Source: Ceratotherium simum simum (taxonomy: Eukaryota > Chordata > Mammalia > Perissodactyla > Rhinocerotidae). Taken from it: a stretch of DNA of 64,000 nucleotides. The notes under the pieces are model-generated. The model saw nothing but the letters and a program-made list of their open reading frames with translations, did no database searches and was not told the origin of the DNA. The position numbers and the translations under genes are program-made. Positions 52,893 to 62,428 of the stretch are shown piece after piece; position 1 is the first letter of the stretch, and the number at the start of each line of letters is the position of its first letter. Location: contig NW_004454261.1 in NCBI RefSeq assembly GCF_000283155.1, forward strand, positions 2,450,460 through 2,514,459, written 5' to 3'.

Positions 52893-53879
52893 CCGTCTGG
52901 ATATACTTGCTGCTTTGTGAGAGATCCAGGTTGGACCGAGGAGGTGGAGCTCTCGCTCCTTCCTCCCTGTCCCTGAGAAGTCCCGGGGACAGACCGGCTG
53001 TTTCCTTTAGAAATGCTCTCGGCCTCTGATGGGATGCCTGCTTCGGTCAGCCGCCACTGCGTGACAAACCGCCCCAGAGCCTGGTGGCTGCAGACAGTGA
53101 CTCCTCTGGTGGCCCTGCACCCGGGGGCCGGCCCTCCCCCGTGCTCTCCTCCGGGTCGGTCACGCGGCCGTGGCCCTCGGGTGGCATGAAATCCAGGAGC
53201 TTCCGCACTCGGGTACGGCGCCTCGGCTGGGGGCTGCCGCCCCTCTGCCGCGGTCTCTCCAGCAGGGACTCCGCCAGGGACCTTGTGCCTCAGTGTGTCT
53301 CAGCGGGCGGGTCAGAAGCGGCCAGCCTTCCTCAAGCCGCCTGGCCCTTCGTCGTGGTCTGTAGCGCAGACCAGGTCACGTGGCTGCAGAGCACTGGCTG
53401 CAGGAGTCCGCCCTGCGGTGCAGAAGAGTACGTCCAGGGTGGCTTGTGAGCGTCCTGCCCGCCCGGCTCCTGGAGGGTGGGCACTGCCCTCGGAGGGTCC
53501 CCAGCTCCCTGCCCTGACCCCCTGCAGGGCTCTGCTCCCGGGGTCAGAAGTCTGCACAGCGGGAGGCCAGACCATCCCAGCTGCTCAGGGAGGTGAGCGT
53601 CCCTGGGCCTGCACCGCTTCCCGTCTGCCCCATCCTCGTACTCGCTGGTTTGCTCCGAGTCACGGGAGCCAGGCCCCGGCGTGGGCACCAGGTGGTCGAT
53701 GCTCTGGGCAGTGGCCCCACGTCCTGGGGGCACAGCCCCTTCTGCCCCTTTCCAGAGCTCTGCAGGTGGCTGTCACGGTGACACAGCAGACCTGGGCGCC
53801 TGTAGTGGGGAAGATGCAACACATAAGCACCAGGGAGGTAGGGAGAGTGATCTCAGAGGGACTGTTTTGGGCCAAGTGG

Positions 53880-54420
53880 TGGGGGGATGGCCTCTCAGAG
53901 GGGGTGACGTTTGAGCCAGGTCCTGGGTGAAACAGAGGAGCAAACCCAGCAGGGATCTTGGGAAGGGCGTTTCAGGTGGTGGGGGTGGGGGAGGAGGACA
54001 GCCTGTGCAAAGGCCCTGGGGCAGGACCGGGCCTGGCGTGTTGGAGGAACAGCAAGGAGGTCCGTGTGGCTGGAGCAGAGGGAGCGAGGGGGAGAGAGGG
54101 AGGAGGGAGGGTAGGGAGGGGATGGGGCAGGTTGTGCGGGGCCTGGGGGGTGGCGGGGAGGATGTGGGCTTCTCCGCCCAGGGAGGCGGGAGCCCTGGAG
54201 GGCTGTGAGCAGAGGAGGGAGACCTGACTCGGGGGCTCACGGGTGCCCTCTGGTGGGGGCTGCGGGGAGGACGGACTGTGGGGGCGAGGATGGGAGCCGG
54301 GGACCAGGGTAGAGGAGACTGGGCCGGTCCAGGGGGGCGACGATGGGGCTGAGAGGAGCAGGGAGCAGTGGACAGGTTCTGGACAGACTCTGAAGGTCGA
54401 GCCGGATGATTGTGCTGCAG
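53880..54420 (-). mobile_element. L2 fragment, antisense, with CTCF-like motif
   Basis: ggtgacgtttgagccaggtc, cctgtgcaaaggccctgggg, gtgtggctggagcagaggga and gaggacggactgtggg. The motif at 54242-54256 reads CCACCAGAGGGCACC on the minus strand. Confidence 0.75.
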
Positions 54421-56311
54421 GACAGACGGTAAGGCCCCCTCCCTGGGTCCTGGGGGCCCACATCTTTCAGGAGCCTCCCCTGCCTCAGTTTCCTCATCAG
54501 ACAAACGTGGAGAAGACGCTGCTGTTGAGGCTTGTCTGTGTGCGGAGGGGCGAGGACCGGGTGTGTGTGTCCATCCGTCAGTCAGTCAACAAGTGCGTGT
54601 AGGCGTCTGCTAAGGGCAGGCCCGCAGCACAGCTGTGCCTGGGGCGGGTCTGGCCTGATGGATGACTCGGCTGCGTGGGGCCTGCCCTCCCTGCTCTGCA
54701 GCGTCACACTCCCCCTCCCCGGGCTATTTTTAACACTTAATTTCCTCGAAACCCTGCTGGCTCATTCAGAAGGTGACTGCTCACGTCTGGGCTGGGAGGA
54801 CTCCACATCTTGGCGTGGTCTCTGGGGGGCACAGTGCAGGGATGCGCCCGCCACCTGCTGCAGCCCGTGACCTCGTGCAGCACACTCGCCCCTGAGTGGC
54901 CATCCGTCCTCTGAAGACGCGAGAAGGCCCAGGGCCCCGGGTTTGGCGAGGGCAACAGGGTGGCTGCCCCCACGGGCGTTCCTCTGCGGTGGTGCAGACG
55001 GAGGAGGTTCAAAGGGGAACTTCAGAGAGTGATCAGGGCATGCAGAACCGGGGGACATGACAGGACGGGGAGGTGACCAGGGAGGCCCCTCGGAGGGGAC
55101 GCTGGGCTGAGACTCAGGTTGAGGAGTCGCCTCGGGGAGATCTGTGGAGGGTGTTCCGGGCAGAGCGAACGGCACGTGCCAAGGCCCTGAGGCAGGACCG
55201 CACCTTCCCAGTGTGCGCATCTGTGCCCTGCGCCACTCACTGTGAGCGCGTCACTCACTGTGAGCTGTCCCCACGGCCCCAGGCCCTGCCCTCCCCTCCT
55301 CCCGTGCTCTGCTCCGGCCACAGGCCTGGGAGCCACCGTGCCCCCGCCACCCCCGCCCTGTGTCCCTGGGCCTGTGGAGCCTTCCTGCGCCCCGTCCAGG
55401 GATGACCCCGCGGCAGGGCGGGGGCTGCCCCTCATCAGCCAGCGTGTGAGTCAGGCAGGAGCCGGGGACTGAGATCGGGCCGAGGCCCAGCGGGGTGGCC
55501 CTGCGGGGTCTGGTGTGGTCAGTGCACCTGGTGTCCAGGAGGCTGCAGACGCCTCGAGAGGAGCAGGAGCAGGGGCCGCACGGGGGCAGTGTGTGTGGGG
55601 GGTCAGGACCCGGGTGCTGGACCCGCTCTGGCAGAAAGCCCTGGAATGAAGGGCTGGGGGCACAGAGGACGCAGGTGGGCACAGCCGGGTGGGCTCTGGG
55701 CCCTAGGGACCCAGGCGGCCGAGGAGGAGGACACCCTGGGCAGCCGACACAAGTCTCCGACTCCAGGGCCCCCAAATGAGGTCTAGAATGTTCCGCCCTG
55801 GTCTACCGCCGGCTTCCTGCCTTCACTCCTCTTCCTTCCCCAACACCCCACACCCCACACCATGAATTGTTCTGCTGTTGGGCGGCCAACGAAAATATTA
55901 TGTCAGCCTTCCAGCACCTTCCGCCACCGGCTTGCTATCGGCCGGGCTTTGGGATGGGCTGAAGCCCAAGTTCGCCTGCAGCCAGGGTGCCCGGGCCGGG
56001 AGCCCCCACGTCTGCCGTGGGCACACGTGGCCCCGCGTGACCCCCCTGTGGCTGGTGTGGCTCATCAGCGGCCTTCCCGGGCCCCGGGCAGGTGACCTGG
56101 CCTCGGGCTGTCCTCTGGGCTGTGGTCCCTCTGGTGGCCCTGTGGCTGTGACCGTGGCCTCGGGCGGCCACCCCCAGCCTCAGTTTCCCTATCTGGACCA
56201 TCTCCTGGGGGTCTGGCCAGCGGTGCCTGCACAGGTGGACGCTCGGGGCGGCGGTTAGGGCAGAGAAGATGGGTCCCTGCCGCCTGGCCACACCCGCGCT
56301 CAGGGTCGTCT

Positions 56312-56500
56312 GCGTTTGTGTTTGTTTTTTTATTGAGAAATAATTCATACTGTGTAAAATCCACACTTTGAGGTGTGCAATTCAGTGTTTTTCGTATCTT
56401 CACAATGTTGTGTGCTTGTCGCCACTGATTCCAGAACATTCTCATCCCCCCAAAGGAAAGCCTGTCGCATTAGCAGTCCCTCCCCGTCCCACAGCCCTGG
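56312..56500 (-). mobile_element. L1 3'-end fragment
   Basis: Plus strand tttttttattgagaaataat, gtgcaattcagtgtttttcg and attccagaacattctcatcc. Confidence 0.75.
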
Positions 56501-56999
56501 GGGAGCATGTCCGGGAGATTGACCCCTGACCCCTCACCCGGGCTTGCGGCTCTCAGGACCCTCGGTCCCCCTCCTCCCTCCCCCACCCGCACCCCACCCT
56601 CGGAGCTGGAACCCCGTCTACGCCCGGCGACGCCCACAGTCCTGACTCCAGCCCGGGCCTCCCCTGAGCCCCAGACTCGGGGTCCAGCTGCCCCTCAACG
56701 TCCCCCCGCGGGGGGCTCACGGGGGTCTCGCTCAACACAGCCACGCCGCCCCGCTGCTCCCCGTCCCCCTTCTCCTGAGGCCCAGTCCTTCCGCTGCCTG
56801 CTCCCGTCGCAATCCTGAGTCATTCTCCACTCCTCGCGTTTCCTCTCTCCGCCTCCAGTGCGCACAGCCTGTCTGTCCTGACTTCAGATCCTTCCAGAAC
56901 CGCCCACTTCTCCCTCCTGTGTCTCCTGCTGCCCAGCCCCACTGACCCCCTGGACCAGCTCAGTCCCCGGCTCCCATCCTCGCCCCCACGGTCTGTCCT

Positions 57000-57120
57000 C
57001 CCCGCAGCCCCCACCAGAGGGCGCCCGTGAGCCCCTGAGTCAGGCCCCCCTCTGCCCGCAGCCCTCTGGGGTGCCCCCTCCCTGGGGGGAGAAGCCTGCG
57101 TGCTCGCCTGCTGATCTGCA
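57000..57120 (+). mobile_element. L2 fragment with CTCF-like motif
   Basis: CCACCAGAGGGCGCC at 57011-57025, then gtgagcccctgagtcaggcc, the same segment as at 27345. Confidence 0.65.
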
Positions 57121-57264
57121 CCCCACCTGCCACCCCAAGTCGTCTCCAGGCTCTCACCCCATTTCCCAGACCATTCCCTGCTCCCCGTCCTCGACTGTGA
57201 GCCCTTTAGGACGGGGTCTGGTCTGTCCTGGTTCCCACTTGCCACCCAGGCTGACATCTGGTGT

Positions 57265-57605
57265 GTGAGTTTCCTGTTGCAGCTGGAACAAATCACCAGA
57301 GATTGGGCCTAAAACTACACACATTCATCATCTCACGTTCTGGGGTCAGGAGTCCTGAATCCACGTGTGAGCAGGGCTGTCCTCCGGAGGCTCCGGGGAG
57401 AAGCGTCTCCTGCCTTTTCCAGCTTCTAGAGGCCGTGTCCTGGGCTCGGGGCCCCTTCCTCCGTCTGCACAGCCCGCAGCGCAGCGTCTCCCGTCTCTCT
57501 CTGCCTCTCACCCTCCTCCTCCCTCTGATGAGGACCCTCTGATGTCCCTGGGCCCCGGGAATCCAGGGTCATCCCCATCTCAGGGGCATTAACTCAACCC
57601 GTTTG
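57265..57605 (-). mobile_element. Interspersed repeat copy C of the highly similar trio
   Basis: gtgtgagtttcctgttgcag, gcttctagaggccgtgtcct and ggaatccagggtcatcccca, in the same order as 16215-16790 but without the L2 insertion. Confidence 0.6.
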
Positions 57606-58437
57606 CAAAGCCCGTTCGGGGATCAGGACATGGACGTCTCTGGGGGACGTATCTGCCCACCTCACTCGTGCCCAGATCCGGGCGAGGTTCCAAGGCTGGG
57701 GGAGGCCGGCGCCGGCCCAGAGCTTCCCGCGGGGCGCAGGACTGGAGGGAGGGTCCTGCGAGACCACGCTGGCCGCCTCTCGCCTCTGTCCACAGCAGGA
57801 AGCTCTCGGGAGCTGGGGCCCCGGCCCTGCCTGGGGGTGCAGACAGGAGCTGGGGGCTGTCCTCGGCGGGGCCCCTGGCCACCTGCCGCTGACCCAGCCG
57901 CCCCGGCCCTGCCCACGATGTGAACCGCCCTTGCCCGGCGGCCCTCCGCGTGGGCTGCACTGCTCCCCCTCACTGGGTGCCCTGATTTCTCTGGGACCCG
58001 GGTCTCCTGGTGAAGCTGTCCCCCTGCCCGCGAGGAACACGGCCCTGTGTCCTTCAGGGTCCCTCAGTCGTCTGTGACCAAGGCCCTGATGTCTTTGGGG
58101 TAAACAGCGGCTCAGAGTCGGGGGGCAGTCGCTCCCCGCTGCTGCTCCCCCTCTGCCGGGCAGCTCCAGGCCCCAGGCCGTGGCCTTGGGGGGCACCTAG
58201 TGTCCAGCCCCCTGCCGTCTCGGCCCGTCCCGTCTCCGTGACCCTGGTTCCCACGAGAGGCCCCGCCCCTCCCCAGGGGCCCAGGGTGCCGAGTGGGGCT
58301 GTGGGGGCTGCACCTGTGTGTGAAGGAGGCGGGGCGCTGGCCCGTGCATCCTCGGAGCCCCCGGCACCAGCGGGCAGGGCCCTGCAGCCTGGGCCCCTGC
58401 TGCCCCAGGTCTGAAGTCTCTCCCTTCTCTCCCTCAG

Positions 58438-58469
58438 GTTTGGCCCAGAAAAAGGCGGCCCCGACGGAG
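58438..58469 (+). CDS. PIP5K1C: PIP5K1C exon 2 (32-nt microexon)
   Basis: The acceptor tctccctcag ends at 58437 and the donor gtgagtg starts at 58470. Two bases finish a Gly codon, then [10 protein letters not shown] follows. Confidence 0.92.
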
Positions 58470-61400
58470 GTGAGTGTCCCCTGGCCCCCACCCTGACCCA
58501 CCTCCTCCCAGAAGATGATGGGAGGATGTCCAGGCCGCAGGGCAGTGGGGAGCCAGCGAGGGCTGCGGAGCAGGGGCGGCACCACCTGTTTCCTGGGGAG
58601 AGCCTGCCCCCTGGTGGCCCCTGGGCAGAACAGACAGGGGCCAGGCTGAGCCGCAGGGCAGGTGGGGGCATTGGGGGGGCTGCCTGGAGCCCCGAGTGCG
58701 GGCAGCATGGGTCGGGCGGGTCTGACCCACGGGGGCCTTTTGCATGTTGGCGGGTGCACAGCGGGTGGCTCTTCAGTGTCAGGACGGTAGAGCCCCAGGG
58801 GGCACCCGGCTCCTGTCTGCTCGGCCTGCTCTCCGAGCCCCACGCCCTTCCCCCAGCCTCCCCTGCACACTCGCCACGGCTGGTGGCTCCCACGCGGGTC
58901 TGCTGGGATGGCCTGTGTCACACCCGCCACTGCTGTGCCGTTAGAGCCGGGCCTGCTCCCCAGCCCCTGGGACCTTGTCCCTCGAGGAGGAGACCTTGTT
59001 CCAGCCCAGGGGGTCTCACCCGTGGGGTCCTGCCCCCAGGGGATGCTGGGCACGTCTGGGGACATCTGTGATTGTCACACTGGGGGAGCTCCTGCATCAA
59101 GTGGGTGGGGCCAGGGATGCTGCCCTGCCCCCACAGCGCCCAGGATGGTCCCCCACAGTGATGGCCTGGCCCCGATGTCCACAGGGCAGGGGGGACCCTG
59201 AAATGAGGGCTGTGCTCCCCACGGGCAGGTGGGCCGCGGCCGCCCGTCTTCCGCCTTCCTCGAGGAGCCGGAGTCCTGTCTGGGGTGGGCCCCTCTGGAT
59301 GTGGGTGCTGCCCCCCAGGGGAGGCCCGGGCGCCCCAGAGCCCACCTGCACCAGCCCCAGGCTCTGGGTGGGCGCGGTGACTGAGCCCCTCTCTGGCTGG
59401 GGTTTCCAGAGCCTTCCGGCCCTGGTGTGGCGCCTCCCGCTGACGTGCCACCTCCTGTCCCCTCTCCTCCAGGCCCCGCTGGTGACCGGACAGCCGGGCC
59501 CCGGCCATGGCAAGAAGCTCGGCCACCGCGGTGTGGACGCGTCCGGCGAGACCACCTACAAGAAGGTCCTCCTCTGCCCTGAGCCGCTGGGGGCGAGTTG
59601 GGGGGGGCGCCCAGCGGTTTCGGGGGCCCATCTGCCCCCCGATGGGGTCCACTGAAGGTCGGGCGTGGACCGTGGTCACGTGGTGGAGGCAGACGCTCTA
59701 GTTACGGGCTCTCCGTGCAGGACTCGGTCCCTGCAGCCGGTCATCCCCGTGGGCAGCCAGGCGACCTGCTCCAGGAGGGGCCTCTAGCGCCCTAGAGAGA
59801 GGGGCGACTGCAGCCCCTCCCCTCCCCTCCCGAGGGAAGCGGGGCTGAGCTGAGGCGGTGACAGGGCACCCTGAGGCCAGCGCAGTGGCAGGGAGCCCAG
59901 GCCCCCCCCCGCTGGCGGCCCGCCCGGCCTCGGATGCTCCTTCCTGGTCTGACAGCTCTGCTGAGAGGTGGGGCGCACGTGAGAGTCAGCCCTCTGAAGT
60001 GTGTGGTTGGATGGTTACTAGTGTGTTCACAGGGTTGTGCAGCCATCACCACGGTTTAATTCCAGAACATTCCACCTCCCTAAAAAGCAACCCCTCCCCG
60101 TCAGCAGTCACCCCATCCCCTCCCCAGCCCCTGACAACCACGAACCCACTCTCTGTGGATCTGCCTGTTCTGGACATTTCACATCAATGGGATCACACAC
60201 CGTGTGGCCTTCTGTGTCTGGTTCTCTCACTGAGCATCGTGTGTTCAGGGTCCATCCACGGTGTGGCTGTGTCAGGGCCTCACTCCTCTTCATGGCTGCG
60301 TCATACTCCAGTGGGTGGGTGGACACGTGTGGATCCATCATCCGCTAACGGGCACTTTAGTTGTCTCCACCTTTGGCGACTATGAATCCTGCTGTATGCA
60401 CGTTCATGTACAAGCTTTTGTGTGGACACATGTTTTGATTTCTCTTGGGCACACACCTAGGAGTGGATGTGTGGGTCAGAGGGAAACTCCATGTTTAACC
60501 ATCTGAGGACCCTCTAGACTGTTTCTACAGCAGCTGCACCATTTCATTCCCAGCAGCCGTCACGGGGGTTCCATTTTCTCCCCGTCCTCGCCGACACTTG
60601 TCACGTCTGTCTTTCCGATCATTTCCATCCTCGTGGCTGTGAGGCGTCTCTCTGGTTTTGATTTGCGTTTTCCGGGTGACTGCTGGTGTCGAGCACCTTC
60701 TCCCATGCTCGCTGGCCGTCTGTGTGTCTCCCTGGGGAACGTGTGTCCAGTCGTGGCCTCTGGAAGGAGCTGATCACCGAGGGCAGAACCGGCCCTCCCG
60801 GGGGGTCCCGGAGGAGAGGCCAGGGACCTGGGGGCCTATGCACACAGCCCCAGGAGGGCCAGTGCTGTCGTCCTGTCTGTAGGTGGGGAAACCGAGGCAC
60901 GGAGAGCCTGTATCACTCGCCCATTGTGACAGTGCGATCACCTAGAGAGCAGGTAGAAGAACCTGGGTCTGTGGAAGTGAAGTTCGGGTGTCACTCTATA
61001 AATTGTGCCTCCTCCTCCCCCCAAAAGGAACCCTAGATAGAGCCCTGCCGAGTTGGGCAGTTTTGAGATGTTGGAACCTTCTAGAACCTTGATGAAAACA
61101 GGCCTGGGGCCACACCAGGTGGTGTTGGAGTCTCAGCCTGGCCACCTGCTTGCCGCGAGGTCCTGCAGGCTGGGTGCCGAGCGGAGGCCAGCGGGGCTGT
61201 GACAGCTGCTGGACAGGCGCCCCGCAGCCAGGCGGCGGCGGTGGGAGCCAGGTCAAGCTGCGGGCTGGATGTCCACCACTGTCCGCCCTGTGCCAGGGGC
61301 TTCTCCTTCTGCCTCCCCCTGGGGGCCAACGGGTGGGGCGGGGGTCCGCCCAGGGGTCCTGATGCGGCTGGGTTTCCCGCAGACCACGTCTTCCACCCTG

Positions 61401-62428
61401 AAGGGGGCCATCCAGCTGGGCATCGGCTACACCGTGGGCAACCTGAGCTCCAAGCCGGAGCGCGATGTGCTCATGCAGGACTTCTACGTCGTGGAGAGCA
61501 TCTTCTTCCCCAGGTGGGCCTGGGGCCCTGCTCGCAGAGCAGCCCCGACGCCTTTGACAGCTCGCCCCACAGACACACTGTCAGGATACCAGAGAGCCTT
61601 GTCTGCTCCCTGAGCTCCCTTCTCTGCTGAAAATCACTCGGGGCCTCAGACCCTGTATCAGTCAGGATGTTAGTTTGGGAGTGGATCAGAGAGACGCAAT
61701 ATAAAAGTGGTTTAAAAAAACAGAGAAAGAAAAGATAGTAGTTTGTCTTTCTCTCTCACACAGAAAACTAATGGGCAATCCGTGGTCAGGTGGCTCCACA
61801 ATGTTGGGGTCCCGGGTTGTTTCTGGTTTCTCTGCCATCCTCGATGTGCAGGATGGCTGCCCGAGCTCCTGCCATCATGCCTACATTCCAACAGCAGGAA
61901 GGAGGAGGAGAAAGGGAGCACATGCTCCTTTCCTTTAAGGGCACAGCCAGGAAATGACACTCAGCGTTTCTGGTCCACTCACAGCTCATTGGCCGAGTGC
62001 AATCATGGTCTGGCTGCAGGGGAGCCCGCGCAGTGTGGTCTTATTCTGGGCGGCCATGTGCCCGGCCGACACTGCAGCCTCTGTTGCTAATGAAGGAAGA
62101 GAGAGTGGATGCTGGCGGGCAGCCCGAGACTGGCCGTGACCCCTTTGTCCTGTCAGGAGCCCCGTGTGGGGGGCTGTTTTGGGAAGCCTTGGCGCTCGGC
62201 AGCTGGGCGCACCGTCATGGGCCTGGGGCGGGGGAGCCATCGGGGTCGTGGGGAACGGGGAGGGCGCCCGCAGAGCCGCCGTCCCTCACCGGCGTGCCCT
62301 CCCTCCGCAGTGAAGGCAGCAACCTCACGCCCGCCCACCACTTCCAGGACTTCCGCTTCAAGACCTACGCGCCCGTCGCCTTCCGCTACTTCCGGGAGCT
62401 CTTTGGGATCCGGCCCGACGACTACTTG
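58438..62428 (+). CDS. PIP5K1C: PIP5K1C (PI4P 5-kinase type I gamma), four internal exons
   Basis: Join 58438-58469, 59473-59565, 61383-61513, 62311-62428, all in phase. The enzyme phosphorylates phosphatidylinositol 4-phosphate at the 5 position to give PI(4,5)P2 at the plasma membrane, focal adhesions (via talin) and synapses. Visible: [88 protein letters not shown] and [17 protein letters not shown]. This is the N-terminal extension and the first lobe of the PIPK domain; the nucleotide-binding and activation-loop parts lie beyond base 64000. The paralogues PIP5K1A and 1B share the kinase part, but the N-terminal [10 protein letters not shown] and the synteny favour gamma. Exon 1 (start codon) is not visible and is probably in the gap at 32704-33228. 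Confidence 0.95.
58604..58619 (-). promoter_or_regulatory. CTCF-type motif, minus orientation
   Basis: The minus strand reads GGCCACCAGGGGGCAG, a strong core match, 135 bp after exon 2. It is convergent with the motif at 30223. Confidence 0.5.
59010..59195 (+). mobile_element. MER20 copy 6
   Basis: cacgtctggggacatctgtg, gtgggtggggccagggatgc and cagcgcccaggatggtcccc. Confidence 0.7.
59473..59565 (+). CDS. PIP5K1C: PIP5K1C exon 3
   Basis: The acceptor tctcctccag ends at 59472; 93 nt, phase 0. It encodes [20 protein letters not shown], then [11 protein letters not shown]. The donor is AAG|GTCCTC, a poor match after the GT. The first six residues differ from the human sequence as I recall it, while the rest is conserved. 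Confidence 0.9.
59985..60760 (-). mobile_element. L1 3'-end fragment
   Basis: Plus strand gtgcagccatcaccacggtt, ttctggacatttcacatcaa, tttctcttgggcacacacct and gttttgatttgcgttttccg. Confidence 0.8.
61383..61513 (+). CDS. PIP5K1C: PIP5K1C exon 4 (kinase domain start)
   Basis: The acceptor tttcccgcag ends at 61382 and the donor gtgggc starts at 61514; 131 nt. It encodes [38 protein letters not shown] and SIFFP plus two bases. Confidence 0.96.
61655..62110 (+). mobile_element. Interspersed repeat, family not assigned
   Basis: gtatcagtcaggatgttagt, gtggctccacaatgttgggg, and gctcattggccgagtgcaat, with an AT-richer base composition than its surroundings. Confidence 0.45.
62311..62428 (+). CDS. PIP5K1C: PIP5K1C exon 5
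   Basis: The acceptor ccctccgcag ends at 62310 and the donor gtgagt starts at 62429; 118 nt. It encodes (S)[19 protein letters not shown], then [20 protein letters not shown]. Confidence 0.96.

Noticed and set aside
56120..56145. Further CTCF-like site (ggccaccagagggacc on the minus strand)
   Set aside because: Lacks the GGCGC/GGCAG part of the core; too weak to list.
33229..58437. Additional gene inside the putative PIP5K1C intron 1
   Set aside because: No conserved splice-bounded coding segment recognised on either strand, and none is expected from the human gene order.
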